From the NCBI GenBank assembly GCA_016871755.1, contig VHCJ01000025.1, forward strand, positions 1-42,528: a DNA stretch of 42,528 nt, written 5' to 3'. The notes beneath the pieces are model-generated. The model was given only the letters and a program-made list of their open reading frames with translations. It did no database searches and was not told the origin of the DNA. This document shows positions 17,084 to 25,333 of this stretch, in pieces. The translations under genes were made by a program, and so were the position numbers. Source of the stretch: Verrucomicrobiota bacterium (lineage in GTDB: Bacteria > Verrucomicrobiota > Verrucomicrobiia > Opitutales > Opitutaceae). Numbering within the stretch: the first letter of the stretch is position 1; each line of letters opens with the position of its first letter.

Positions 17084-17469
17084 ACGACGCCCGCGCGAAC
17101 GACCTGATCGGAACCTGGAAGCTCGAACGGTTCCGCGTTTGGGACAAGCACGGCAACGTCAGCGAACCAAGGGGCTCGTCCCCTTACGGCTACGCGCTGT
17201 TCGACGCCTCAGGGATCGCATTCATCCAACTCGCCAATCCGGATGAAGCGCTGTCTCCGGCCGAGCGCGCCGCGTCCTACTTCGCCTACACCGGACCATT
17301 CCGCACTGAACCCGCGGAGGGACTCCTCAGCGTCACCGTCGTCGCCAGCAACCAAGCCGACTACCTCGGCACCACCCAGGTCCGCCGCTATGCGCGGGAC
17401 GGCCAGCGCCTCCGCCTCGGCACGCCGGGTCAGTATGAAGCTTTACTGGTCCGCGTCACGGCGGACTGA
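17080..17469 (+). CDS. Lipocalin-like domain protein
   Basis: The protein has 129 residues. It opens with DLIGTWKLERFRVWDKHGNV and continues with YGYALFDASGIAFIQLAN, the pattern of the bacterial lipocalin-like family (lipocalin_5 type), which forms a small beta barrel for a hydrophobic ligand. No signal peptide is visible, so it is probably cytosolic. Its ATG overlaps the stop of the homocysteine methyltransferase frame by four bases (ATGA). It was therefore translated by coupling to a gene that now ends early, and its expression may be reduced. The ligand is unknown. Confidence 0.75.
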   Translation: MNDARANDLIGTWKLERFRVWDKHGNVSEPRGSSPYGYALFDASGIAFIQLANPDEALSPAERAASYFAYTGPFRTEPAEGLLSVTVVASNQADYLGTTQVRRYARDGQRLRLGTPGQYEALLVRVTAD

Positions 17470-17766
17470 GCTGACGGAAGGCCGGGCCCGCCGGACACGG
17501 CACCACGGCGCCCGGGGGGCTCGCCATGCGTGACGAGGGCCACTCCTCCCGGCCCTGCCGAGATGGATCGATGACCGGGGCTGCGGGAGATTGGATGACG
17601 CACCGCTCCCGGCTCGACTCACGGTCGACGGCAGCCTAATCACTGTGGAGAGGGGCTCGATTCGTTTGTCAGCGCACCCTTGTACACCGATGATGAGCCG
17701 ACTTGAAACTCAGCCGAACACCGCTGCGCCTCACCGCGTGACACCCCCCGACACCAAGGCCTCCGC
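17470..17766. other. Intergenic interval with a GC-rich inverted repeat
   Basis: No gene is supported here. Just after the lipocalin-like stop, CCGGGC (17482-17487) and GCCCGG (17510-17515) could form a hairpin. It lacks a T-run, so it is at best a weak terminator candidate. Confidence 0.25.
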
Positions 17767-18123
17767 GTGCTCGTGCTGACTCCCTTGGCGGTGTTCGTGG
17801 GCGCTTCGTTCCTCGCCTATGGGGTGAGTTGCCTCACCTCCCGCTGGATGAAAGCCGAGTTTGAACGCTTCGGGCTCGCGCGTCTTCGGACCTTGGTCGG
17901 CGCACTGGAGATTGCGGGAGCCGTCGGCGTGCTCGTGGGTCTCGCCGTTCCCGGTGTCGGGCTTCTCGCCTCAGCCGGCCTCACCCTTGTCATGGTGGCG
18001 GCCATCGTGGCACGCCGCCGGGTCAAAGACGGCTTGCTCCCCACGCTGCCATCGGTGATCTATTTCCTGCTGACCGGCATCCTCGCGTTTCTCTTCGCGC
18101 TCCGGTTTTCCGCGGCTTTCTGA
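17767..18123 (+). CDS. DoxX-like membrane protein
   Basis: The protein has 118 residues starting at a GTG; there is another GTG two codons later. There are four hydrophobic segments: LAVFVGASFLAYGVSCL, TLVGALEIAGAVGVLVGLAV, LLASAGLTLVMVAAIVA and PSVIYFLLTGILAFLFAL. The short charged loops and the FERFGLARLR stretch before helix 2 match the DoxX-like family. These small inner-membrane proteins are poorly understood; DoxX proper is a subunit of a thiosulfate:quinone oxidoreductase. It is followed 32 bases later by a second, divergent DoxX-like gene, and the two may form one complex. Confidence 0.7.
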   Translation: MLVLTPLAVFVGASFLAYGVSCLTSRWMKAEFERFGLARLRTLVGALEIAGAVGVLVGLAVPGVGLLASAGLTLVMVAAIVARRRVKDGLLPTLPSVIYFLLTGILAFLFALRFSAAF

Positions 18124-18155
18124 ACGGGCTTCAGCCGTCAACCCAACCCCCAGCC

Positions 18156-18524
18156 ATGCACTCCGTCCTCCTCGCTGTCCAAGTGGTCATCGCTCTCAGC
18201 ATCCTCAATGTTTGGCTCCTCCGTCGCAGCCAGCCCAGCCCTTGGCGAGGCGGCAACTCCGCCACCCTCCGAGAGGAGTTCGCCGTGTACGGGCTTGGTC
18301 CGGTTGTGATGACCGCCGTCGGGGTGCTGAAGGTCACCGCCGCAGTGGCCCTTCTGGCCGGCGTCTGGATGAAGGACCTCGCCCGGCCGGCGGCCTTCGT
18401 TCTCGCCCTGTTCATGCTGGCGGCCGTCGTGATGCACGTCCGCGTCGGCGACCCGGCGAAGAAGTCGCTCCCAGCCGCGACCCTGCTGACGCTGTGCGTT
18501 TGCGTGGGCTGGCTTTCGTCCTAG
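18156..18524 (+). CDS. DoxX-like membrane protein, second copy
   Basis: The protein has 122 residues with four predicted transmembrane segments: LLAVQVVIALSILNVWLL, VVMTAVGVLKVTAAVALLAG, PAAFVLALFMLAAVVMHV and LPAATLLTLCVCVGWL. The order and the loop REEFAVYGLGP before helix 2 parallel the preceding DoxX-like protein (FERFGLARLR in the same place), so the two are homologous although their sequences differ. It lies between that gene and an SDR reductase in the same direction, with a 61-base gap to the SDR. A membrane redox role is possible but not shown. Confidence 0.7.
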   Translation: MHSVLLAVQVVIALSILNVWLLRRSQPSPWRGGNSATLREEFAVYGLGPVVMTAVGVLKVTAAVALLAGVWMKDLARPAAFVLALFMLAAVVMHVRVGDPAKKSLPAATLLTLCVCVGWLSS

Positions 18525-18585
18525 TCCGGCGCAGCCGAAGGAGCGCACTCCGACTCCGCTCCCTAAGCCTCTCCCAGCTCTCCCC

Positions 18586-19338
18586 ATGAAAACCTTCTCG
18601 CTCGCCGGCAGCGCGGGCCTCGTCACCGGATCCTCCAAGGGCATCGGTCTCGCCATCGCCCAAGGACTCCGCGAAGCCGGGGCCGAGGTCGTCTTTCATG
18701 GCAACACGTCGCGCCCGCCGGACCTTCCCGCTGACAGCGGCTTCGTCGCCGGCAACCTGCTCGATCCGGATACCCCGTCAAAGCTCATCGCCGGCGCGTT
18801 CGCGGCCAAGCCGCAACTCGACCTGCTGGTCTGCAACGCGGGCAGCTTCTTCGATCGCGACTTCCTCAGCATGGGTGCCGCCGAATGGGAGCGCACCATG
18901 AACCTGAACGTCCGCGCCGCCTACTTCACCGTGCAAGCCTTCGCCCGCGAACTCGTCGCGCGCCAGCGGCCCGGCGCCGTCGTGATCGTTTCCTCGACGA
19001 ATGGTTTCCAGTCCGAGGACGAATCCACCGCCTATGACACGTCGAAGGGCGCGCTCGTGATGATGACGCGCACGCTCGCGCAGGCGCTGGCGCCTCATCG
19101 CATCCGCGTCAACGGCATGGCCCCAGGCCTGATTCGCACGCCGCTGACCAAGTGGATCGACGAGCAGCACGAGAAACGCCACCACTACGAGAGGAAGATC
19201 TTCCTCGCCCGGATCGGCGAGGCGGAGGACTGCGCCGGTCCGACCGCATTCCTGCTCTCACCCGCCGCCGCCTACATCACCGGGCAGGTCATCGTCGTCG
19301 ACGGTGGTCTCACCGTGGGCCAGATCGGCAAGATGTAG
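18586..19338 (+). CDS. Short-chain dehydrogenase/reductase
   Basis: The protein has 250 residues and is a classical SDR. The cofactor motif is GLVTGSSKGIG (TGxxxGIG), followed by LLVCNAG (NNAG-type), the catalytic serine in VIVSSTNGFQ, and the YxxxK pair in AYDTSKGALVMMTRTLA. The C-terminus GQVIVVDGGLTVG is typical of the family. It reduces or oxidises a small alcohol or ketone with NAD(P) in the cytosol; substrate unknown. All catalytic residues are present. The gene ends 75 bases before the convergent cytochrome c gene. Confidence 0.92.
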   Translation: MKTFSLAGSAGLVTGSSKGIGLAIAQGLREAGAEVVFHGNTSRPPDLPADSGFVAGNLLDPDTPSKLIAGAFAAKPQLDLLVCNAGSFFDRDFLSMGAAEWERTMNLNVRAAYFTVQAFARELVARQRPGAVVIVSSTNGFQSEDESTAYDTSKGALVMMTRTLAQALAPHRIRVNGMAPGLIRTPLTKWIDEQHEKRHHYERKIFLARIGEAEDCAGPTAFLLSPAAAYITGQVIVVDGGLTVGQIGKM

Positions 19339-19413
19339 GCTCAGAGGGCCGTGGTGCCGGTCCGGCCAGGATGTCGCCACGCGCAACGGCCGCGCTCCTC
19401 AAGCCGGGACTTC

Positions 19414-20322
19414 TCAGGGAGGCGCGCCCAGCGAAACGAACGCCACCAACGCGTCCAGCTGAGCCGTCGTATAGTGCGGATGTGCCTCCATCTTGGCGGT
19501 CGGCACCATTCCCTTCGGATTCGTGACATACCGTCGGAAATAGTCCGGAGCGTAACGGGCCAGCGCGGCCAGCGCCGCGAAAGGACGGTCACCTTTCGTT
19601 CCACCGAAGGTATCCTCAGGTCCGCGATGACAACTGGTGCAGGAATGGATCCAAATCTCGCGTCCCTGGCTCACCAACTCGGCCGGCGCTGACCATGGTC
19701 CGCGATAAAGCGCGCCGAACGCACGCTCGGCGGGGGCGAAGTTGAGGGTCGTCACCCCCCACGGACGTTTGTGACCCGCATCGACCAGTTCGGCGACGGC
19801 GGGAACCACCGAGGCGGCCACGCTGATTACATAGGGGCCCGGGTTGAACCGGAGCCCGGGCGGGGGCCAATTTCCCGGCCCCTGTCCGTTGATTTCGAGG
19901 ATCAGGAACGGCCGGTAGTCGCGGATGAACGTGGTCGGATAGACCCCGGCGTAGCCATCGGTGCACGTCGCCAGCAGCGTGTCAGCATCCGGAAGGACGG
20001 GCAGCGCCGCCCAGAGATCGGAAAGGAAGACCACCGTCACCTCCTGCTCCCCCGGACCGAATTCGCCCGTGAGCTGGAGTTTCGCCTGCGGCAACCGCGC
20101 GACATCAGCCCAGCGAACGTAGCGCGTGACTCCAGGCTCAGCGCCGGCGAGCAGGCCCGTGACCGCAAGATCGAGAGTCGAAGCCCGGTCAGCATGAAGC
20201 GGCAACTCGGGGGCGTTGGCGCCTCGCACCAGAGAGGGCAGCGTCAAGGCCAGAGCGAGGGCGCACGCTCGCAACCCCGATGAACCCCCAGCGATCAAGA
20301 CCGTCATGGAGAGCTGGCGCAT
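19414..20322 (-). CDS. Exported mono-heme cytochrome c with an N-terminal beta domain
   Basis: From the ATG at 20322 the protein has 302 residues and a signal peptide (LRACALALALTLPSLVRGA). An upstream ATG at 20454, three bases after the preceding gene, would add 44 basic residues. The middle part (DLAVTGLLAGAEPGVTRYV to FLILEINGQGPGNWPP) resembles a molybdopterin-oxidoreductase-like beta domain without recognisable cofactor cysteines. The C-terminal third is a cytochrome c domain with IHSCTSCHRG as heme site and MVPTAKMEAHPHYT, where a methionine may be the second ligand. It would shuttle electrons in the periplasm. It is the last gene of the leftward operon carrying the FAD oxidase and Rieske genes, whose electron acceptor it may be. 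Confidence 0.75.
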   Translation of the reverse strand: MRQLSMTVLIAGGSSGLRACALALALTLPSLVRGANAPELPLHADRASTLDLAVTGLLAGAEPGVTRYVRWADVARLPQAKLQLTGEFGPGEQEVTVVFLSDLWAALPVLPDADTLLATCTDGYAGVYPTTFIRDYRPFLILEINGQGPGNWPPPGLRFNPGPYVISVAASVVPAVAELVDAGHKRPWGVTTLNFAPAERAFGALYRGPWSAPAELVSQGREIWIHSCTSCHRGPEDTFGGTKGDRPFAALAALARYAPDYFRRYVTNPKGMVPTAKMEAHPHYTTAQLDALVAFVSLGAPP

Positions 20323-20457
20323 GAGCGTCGACCCGATGAAAATCGTCCGTCGAGCAAACGCGGTGGGCGAAGGGTTCGAGCCAGAGTGCGATCTGAATCG
20401 ACGAAAACGCCCCACGAGGAATTTCCCAAACGACGGTAGAGGTGCCGCATTCATGGG

Positions 20458-21039
20458 TCAGGGCCGACGGATGATCTCGATGGCGCTGATCGCCGGATTC
20501 CCGGACTGACTCGCGAAGGTGATGGTCAACTCGCCATCGCGGACCTCCACCGGAACGGTCTCGACGTAGGCCTTTTGCACGCCACCGGCCTTGACGTAGA
20601 GATCGAAGTCGTTGACGGCGACACCCTCAACATCGTAGCTGAACACGCATTGGCTGGGTCCATCGATTCCTTCATAGGTGATCGCAAAGTGCAGCTTAAC
20701 CGTGTACCTGCCGTTCGAAACCTCCCGTACGAAACGGGTCATGCCAAACCGCTCCGAGCAATACACGGAGGGGATCCGGGTGGTCTCAATCTTGAGACCC
20801 GGACGACTCATCGTGTCACCGCCCGCAAAGCCGGAGGCGGGAAGCCACTTCCCGCCCGTCTCGTCGGTCAGCGGCTCCCAGAGGCCAGCCACGATGCGAA
20901 CCACGTCATCGGTCGGGGGAGCAGCACCCGTGGCTCCCGCGGCCGTGCCATCGGGAGCAGCGATCGGCAGCGTGAGAAGGATGAGGGCGACAAGGTTGAG
21001 ACGCAGCGAGGATCCGCGGAGCTTGGGGATGGCTTTCAT
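20458..21039 (-). CDS. Secreted malectin-like domain protein
   Basis: The protein has 193 residues with a signal peptide (LNLVALILLTLPIAAPDGTAAG). The rest is a single malectin-like beta-sandwich: VVRIVAGLWEPLTDETGGKWLP, split here as VRIVAGLWEPL and TGGKWLP, then VYCSERFGMTRFVREV, GRYTVKLHFAITYE, and the C-terminal strand SGNPAISAIEIIRRP. Malectin domains bind glucose-type sugars and are usually joined to enzymes or cytochromes; here the domain stands alone, six bases after the amidohydrolase gene and just before the cytochrome c gene. It may be a periplasmic carbohydrate-binding partner of that cytochrome. Confidence 0.8.
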   Translation of the reverse strand: MKAIPKLRGSSLRLNLVALILLTLPIAAPDGTAAGATGAAPPTDDVVRIVAGLWEPLTDETGGKWLPASGFAGGDTMSRPGLKIETTRIPSVYCSERFGMTRFVREVSNGRYTVKLHFAITYEGIDGPSQCVFSYDVEGVAVNDFDLYVKAGGVQKAYVETVPVEVRDGELTITFASQSGNPAISAIEIIRRP

Positions 21040-21045
21040 GGGAAA

Positions 21046-22179
21046 TCACGGCGACGGGGACGGCCTCGACGCGGACCCTGAATCCGCCGGTTCGGTCAAG
21101 CCGTAGAGCGTGGCCGCATTGTCATGAAAGATGCGCTGCTTCCATTCCTTCGGGAGGAACTGGAGGGTCATCCGCGGATTATCAAAGTCCCAGTGGGGAT
21201 AATCGCTGGAATACATGACGTTGCCCGGCGCGTTGATCATCTCGAGGATCTGCAGGAAGTGCTGGGGCTGCTCCGGTTCCTCGACGGGCTGCGTCGTCAC
21301 GAAGACATGATCGCGGATGTACTGGCTGGGAAGCTGACGCAGCCACGGCACCTCGGAACGCAGCGCCTTGTAGTTCTTGTCCATCCGCCACATCAGCTGG
21401 GGCAGCCACGCGAGGCCTCCCTCGACGGCGACGAACTTCAGCGGGGGGAACTTCTCGAAGGCACCCTCGCAGACGAGCGAGTTGACGTGTCCCATGAAAT
21501 TCAGCGGGACGATATTGTGCCATTCAAAGTATCGGGTCGGAGGCCCCGCCGGCGTCGGCGGGCCAGCAGTGCCGGCCCCCTCCGTTCCGGGATGCACTGC
21601 CACCGGCAGGTTGAACTCGCACGCGGCCTCGAAGATCGGATGAAAGAAGCGCTGCCCGAACAACCGGGACGAACCACTCGCCATCAACACCTGGACAAAA
21701 CGTTTGTCGGGTGCACAGCGCCGGATTTCGCGTGCGGCGGCCTCAGGGTCCGAGTGGTTCACCACGATCGAGCCGCGAAAGCGCGGCGACCGACTGAGCC
21801 AACGGTCAGCGAGATTGCGATTGTAGGCCGTCGCGAGCGCATTGCCCCAGTCGGGATCCGTGTGCACGGAAATCCCGAGCACGTGCGATCCGGTCAGGAT
21901 CGCGAAGTCGATCCCGAAGCGATCGAGGTGGTCGGCGATCATGAAGTCGGGATCACTGCCGGCCATGCCTCCGGAGGGGGTGCGCGCGTCCTGTCGCTGT
22001 ACACCGACTGACGAGTTGTAGCCGGTTCCCGGCATCACGATCCCGTGGTGGTCAGCATAGGCCTGCCAGGCCCGCGACAAATAGGGTTTAAGTTCCGCGC
22101 GCACATCCGCGAAGGCATTGTGCACATCGGTGTCGATGATGCTCGGTCGAGCGGAGACGGATGGGGTATCGTCCGGCAT
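21046..22179 (-). CDS. Amidohydrolase-2 family metal hydrolase or decarboxylase
   Basis: The protein has 377 residues with the TIM-barrel pattern of amidohydrolase_2 (ACMSD-like) proteins: IIDTDVHN at the start (DxH in place of HxH, common in this branch), VAVHPG with the barrel histidine, NSLVCEGAFEKFPPLKFVAVEGG and the metal-binding aspartate in MYSSDYPHWD. The family includes decarboxylases and hydrolases of ring-derived metabolites. It follows the Rieske gene by 11 bases and precedes the malectin gene by six. It is probably a ring-cleavage-product enzyme in the pathway of this operon. No signal peptide is present, so it is cytosolic. Confidence 0.88.
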   Translation of the reverse strand: MPDDTPSVSARPSIIDTDVHNAFADVRAELKPYLSRAWQAYADHHGIVMPGTGYNSSVGVQRQDARTPSGGMAGSDPDFMIADHLDRFGIDFAILTGSHVLGISVHTDPDWGNALATAYNRNLADRWLSRSPRFRGSIVVNHSDPEAAAREIRRCAPDKRFVQVLMASGSSRLFGQRFFHPIFEAACEFNLPVAVHPGTEGAGTAGPPTPAGPPTRYFEWHNIVPLNFMGHVNSLVCEGAFEKFPPLKFVAVEGGLAWLPQLMWRMDKNYKALRSEVPWLRQLPSQYIRDHVFVTTQPVEEPEQPQHFLQILEMINAPGNVMYSSDYPHWDFDNPRMTLQFLPKEWKQRIFHDNAATLYGLTEPADSGSASRPSPSP

Positions 22180-22190
22180 GGGGATCAGGG

Positions 22191-22622
22191 TCAGGGTTGC
22201 TTTCCGCCAGGGGCTCCGGGCAGCACGACGCAGAGGAAGTCTCCCTCCGACTCGACCGGAAACCGATCCAGATTCTCGGTGCCGGTCGCCGGGTCGCCGT
22301 CGGACTCGACGCGAATCTTCTTCAGCCTCGTCTCAGGATCCACGAGGTGTTCTCCGGTGCGGAGATCAAACTCCCAGCCGTGCCACGGACAGCGCAGGAT
22401 GCAGCCGTCGAGCCCGTAGTCGTACTCGTAGACCCGCGAGGGCAAGGTGGTGCCGGTCACCTTCCCGACGCAGACGGGCGCACCGCCATGCGGGCAGACG
22501 TTGCGGTAGGCGTGGACCTGGCCGGCCACGTTGAAGAGGCCGATCTCAATCCCCGCCACCTTCACGATTTTACGCGAGCCAGGAGGCAGATCGCTGAGTT
22601 TCAGGACCGGATGGCGGACCAT
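22191..22622 (-). CDS. Single-domain Rieske [2Fe-2S] protein
   Basis: The protein has 143 residues. The cluster ligands are clear: Cys43-Pro-His45 in NVCPHGGAP and Cys78-Pro-Trp-His81 in LRCPWHGWEFD. There is no oxygenase catalytic domain, so it is either a ferredoxin for an oxygenase encoded elsewhere or an electron carrier for a neighbour. It is directly followed by the amidohydrolase gene (11 bases), a Rieske-amidohydrolase pairing I associate with aromatic or heterocycle gene clusters of soil bacteria. It lies 96 bases after the ABC solute-binding gene, so an internal promoter is possible. Confidence 0.92.
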   Translation of the reverse strand: MVRHPVLKLSDLPPGSRKIVKVAGIEIGLFNVAGQVHAYRNVCPHGGAPVCVGKVTGTTLPSRVYEYDYGLDGCILRCPWHGWEFDLRTGEHLVDPETRLKKIRVESDGDPATGTENLDRFPVESEGDFLCVVLPGAPGGKQP

Positions 22623-22718
22623 GGCGGGGGCGGTGCGCGGCGCAAGTGAACCGGGGGTAAGCCGACGAACGGGATGGGTTGGGAAGCGGTGAGGAGAAGA
22701 CGACGACGGCGGTCGCGA

Positions 22719-23750
22719 TCACTTGCCCTCCCGAACCGCCCTCACGTCCTCCGGCAGGAATTTCTCATCGAAGACGTCGGCGAGCGCCACGGCACGGTCC
22801 AGCACGCCGATCGCGGACAGCCGTTGGATCTCCGCGCCGAGGCGCGCCGGGTCGATCCGGCCGAGGAGTTCTCCCTTCGCCGGATCACCGTGCACGAGCC
22901 GATTGGCTCGCATCGCATCCACGCTGAAGGCGATGAACTCGGGCGTCATCTTTTGGTTCAGCTGGCTGATCCGCAGGTCGGCGTCTTGGCGATCGCCGTC
23001 GATGTACTCGCGCCAGCCACGGATCGACGCCGCCGTGAAGGCGCGCACCACCTCCGGGCGCCGCGCCGCGTAGTCGCGGCTCGTGAACCAGATGCGGTAA
23101 GGGTCAATGCCGGCCTCGGACAGGAGGAGGACCCCGACATCAACGCCTTGCTGGCGGATGTAAAAGGGCTCGTTCGTGACGAAGCACTGCTGGACGAGAC
23201 GCTTGTCGGCGAGGAACCGGCTCAGTCCGAAGTCGAGCGGCGTGACCGAAAGCTTGATCCCGAACTTGAGCTGGACGAGCGTCAGCCAAGCCGCCCCGGG
23301 CACCGCCATCACGTTGCGACCCTCAAGGTCCTTGAAGTCTCGGATGCCGGACTCCGGATGAAACATCACGCCTTGGGGATCGCGCTGCATGAGCGCCGCC
23401 AACGCGACCACGGGGATGCCTCGGCCCGCGGCGATGATTAACTCGTCCGTGCGTCCCACGGCAAACTGCGCGGTCCCGAGCGCCACCTTCTGGGTGGGGA
23501 TGGCGTTGGGCCCACCCTGCAGGATCTCCACGTCGAGACCCACGTCGCGGTAATAGCCCTCGACCAGGGCTTGGTAGAATCCGCCGTGCTCCGGCTGCGC
23601 GTACCAGTCCGTTTGCAGAATGATCTTTTCCAACTTCGCCGGCGCGGGACCAGGCGCCGCGGAGCGCTGCTCACCACAGCCGGAGAGAACGAGTGCTGCC
23701 AACGCGCCGAGGACGACCTGGGCGTAACGGGGGGTGCGTGAGGGAGTCAT
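22719..23750 (-). CDS. NMT1/SsuA-type ABC substrate-binding lipoprotein
   Basis: The protein has 343 residues. A lipoprotein signal (VVLGALAALVLSGC) predicts a lipid-anchored protein. The mature part has the NMT1/THI5-like fold: LEKIILQTDWYAQPEHGGFY, YYRDVGLDVEILQGGP, and GIPVVALAALMQRDPQGVMF. This group binds pyrimidine precursors, nitrate, taurine, sulfonates or other small compounds for NitT/TauT-type importers; the TDWYAQPEHGGFYQA start is close to the formylaminopyrimidine/THI5-like branch. Its ATG overlaps the permease stop by four bases, so the importer is translationally coupled. Together with the enzymes of the operon, this supports uptake of a small nitrogen-containing ring compound, but the ligand is not certain. 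Confidence 0.9.
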   Translation of the reverse strand: MTPSRTPRYAQVVLGALAALVLSGCGEQRSAAPGPAPAKLEKIILQTDWYAQPEHGGFYQALVEGYYRDVGLDVEILQGGPNAIPTQKVALGTAQFAVGRTDELIIAAGRGIPVVALAALMQRDPQGVMFHPESGIRDFKDLEGRNVMAVPGAAWLTLVQLKFGIKLSVTPLDFGLSRFLADKRLVQQCFVTNEPFYIRQQGVDVGVLLLSEAGIDPYRIWFTSRDYAARRPEVVRAFTAASIRGWREYIDGDRQDADLRISQLNQKMTPEFIAFSVDAMRANRLVHGDPAKGELLGRIDPARLGAEIQRLSAIGVLDRAVALADVFDEKFLPEDVRAVREGK

Positions 23751-24544
23751 TCTTTTTTGACCATTGAATCGTGCCACAGGTGAAGCAGGCGCCAGTGCAG
23801 CCAATTGACCCCGCCGACGAAGACGAAACCCATCACGCACGCGACCAGACCGGTCGCGAAGAGAGCGGGCGTCTTGAGCTGCGAGAAGTACGAGATTGTC
23901 ATGTAGCCGATTCCCCCCACCCCGCCCTGTGCGCTGCCGGCAAGGAAATCGCCGACGATCGCTCCGATGGGCGCCAGCGTGCCGGCGATCTTCATGCCGG
24001 TGAGGAAATACGGCATGGCCCCGGGAATCCGCAGGTAGCGCGCCTCCTGCGCCCGGGTGGCGTTGCACATGACGAACAGCTCCCGGAGATTCCGGTCGAC
24101 GGAGATGAAACCCATCGTGGTATTCGCCACGACCGGGAAGAAACCGATCATGAAGGTGATCGCGACGATGCTTGGCAGCCCCTGCCCCAGCCACAGGACG
24201 AAGATGGGGGCGAGGATGGTGACGGGCATCATCTGCAGCACGAGGATCAGCGGATAGAGCGATGCCTTGACGCGCGGCGAGAATCCGAGCGCCATGGCCA
24301 GAAGGAAGCCGACCCCCACCGCGGCGGAAAACCCGAGCAGCGCGCCGCGGACGGTGACGAGCGCCGCCGGCCAGAGAAACGACCGCTCCTCCCATGCGGC
24401 CACGAGAATCTCGTGGGGAGCCGGGAGAACGAAGGACGGCACCTGAAAGACCGCCTTGAGCACGTACCAGAGGACGATCAGCGCCGCCGCAGTGGCTGCG
24501 GGCAGCAGATAGGTGCTGAGACGAGAGCGGAGGGAGGGGCTCAT
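23747..24544 (-). CDS. ABC transporter permease (NitT/TauT type)
   Basis: The protein has 265 residues with six or so transmembrane segments and the binding-protein-dependent permease signature: MMPVTILAPIFVLWLGQGLPS, shown here as PVTILAPIFVLWLGQG, then the EAA-like loop ATRAQEARYLRIPGAMPYFL, which contacts the ATPase, and LAPIGAIVGDFLAG. The start LLPAATAAALIVLWYVLKA is the first membrane helix. The ATG at 24544 lies four bases after the ATPase stop; an earlier in-frame ATG would run antisense-like through the ATPase end. It forms the importer together with the adjoining ATPase and lipoprotein. Confidence 0.92.
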   Translation of the reverse strand: MSPSLRSRLSTYLLPAATAAALIVLWYVLKAVFQVPSFVLPAPHEILVAAWEERSFLWPAALVTVRGALLGFSAAVGVGFLLAMALGFSPRVKASLYPLILVLQMMPVTILAPIFVLWLGQGLPSIVAITFMIGFFPVVANTTMGFISVDRNLRELFVMCNATRAQEARYLRIPGAMPYFLTGMKIAGTLAPIGAIVGDFLAGSAQGGVGGIGYMTISYFSQLKTPALFATGLVACVMGFVFVGGVNWLHWRLLHLWHDSMVKKE

Positions 24545-24548
24545 GCGT

Positions 24549-25310
24549 TCAGGAACGGACGGCGCGCAGCGCTTGCGCGGTCGTGGCCAGCAGACGCAGG
24601 AACGCCGGGGTCTCCCGCAATTCCGGCTGCCGCGGATAGGGAAACGGAACATCAATCACCGCCGTGACGCGACCGGGATTCACCCCCAGCACCACGATCC
24701 GCGAGGAAAGGAAGACCGCCTCGGCAACCGAGTGCGTGACGAAGAAACCCGTGAAGGAGTTGCGGCTGCGAATCGCGAGCAAGTCCTCGTTCAGCCGGTC
24801 GCGCGTCATTTCGTCCAGCGCCCCGAAGGGTTCATCGAGCAGGAGAATCTCCGGCGCCACGGTCAGCGCCCGCGCAATCGAAACCCGCATTCTCATTCCG
24901 CCGGAGAGCTGCCAGGGAAACTTCTCCGCCGCACCCGACAGCCCCACGACCTCAAGCATCCGGGCGACGCGCTCGCGGCGGTGCCCGGGCGCGTCCCCGC
25001 GCAGCAGCAGCGGCAGCTCCACGTTCTCCGCCACCCGGCGCCACGGCATGAGCGTGGCGTCTTGAAAGACGAAGAACATCTTCTCCCGCGCCTTCTCGGG
25101 CGGCGTTCCATCGACCGTGATCAGGCCGTCGCTGGCGGACGTGAGGCCCGCAATCAGACGAAGGAGGGTCGACTTGCCGCAGCCGCTGGGTCCGATGAAA
25201 CTGACGAACTCCCCCTGGCCCACTTCCAAGTTGATGCCATCCAGCACGAGGGGACCCGCGCCAAAGCGCTTTTGCAGCCCGCGGATCGCAACTAGGGGAG
25301 CAGCGTTCAT
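24549..25310 (-). CDS. ABC transporter ATP-binding protein (NitT/TauT type)
   Basis: From the ATG at 25310 the protein has 253 residues; a GTG at 25337, overlapping the oxidase stop as GTGA, would add nine. Motifs are Walker A GPSGCGKSTLLRL, Q-loop VFQDATLMPW, signature LSGGMRMRVSIARAL, Walker B ILLLDEPFGALDE and the switch histidine in FVTHSVAEAVFLS. The sequence is typical of TauB/SsuB-like ATPases powering import of small organic compounds. It sits between the FAD oxidase and permease genes with almost no spacing. Confidence 0.93.
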   Translation of the reverse strand: MNAAPLVAIRGLQKRFGAGPLVLDGINLEVGQGEFVSFIGPSGCGKSTLLRLIAGLTSASDGLITVDGTPPEKAREKMFFVFQDATLMPWRRVAENVELPLLLRGDAPGHRRERVARMLEVVGLSGAAEKFPWQLSGGMRMRVSIARALTVAPEILLLDEPFGALDEMTRDRLNEDLLAIRSRNSFTGFFVTHSVAEAVFLSSRIVVLGVNPGRVTAVIDVPFPYPRQPELRETPAFLRLLATTAQALRAVRS

Positions 25311-25333
25311 CCCTCGACTTTCGTGCTGAGACG

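Noticed and set aside
17482-17515. GC-rich inverted repeat as a terminator
   Set aside because: The arms are only six bases with a 22-base loop and no T-run follows, so it was mentioned only in the interval description.
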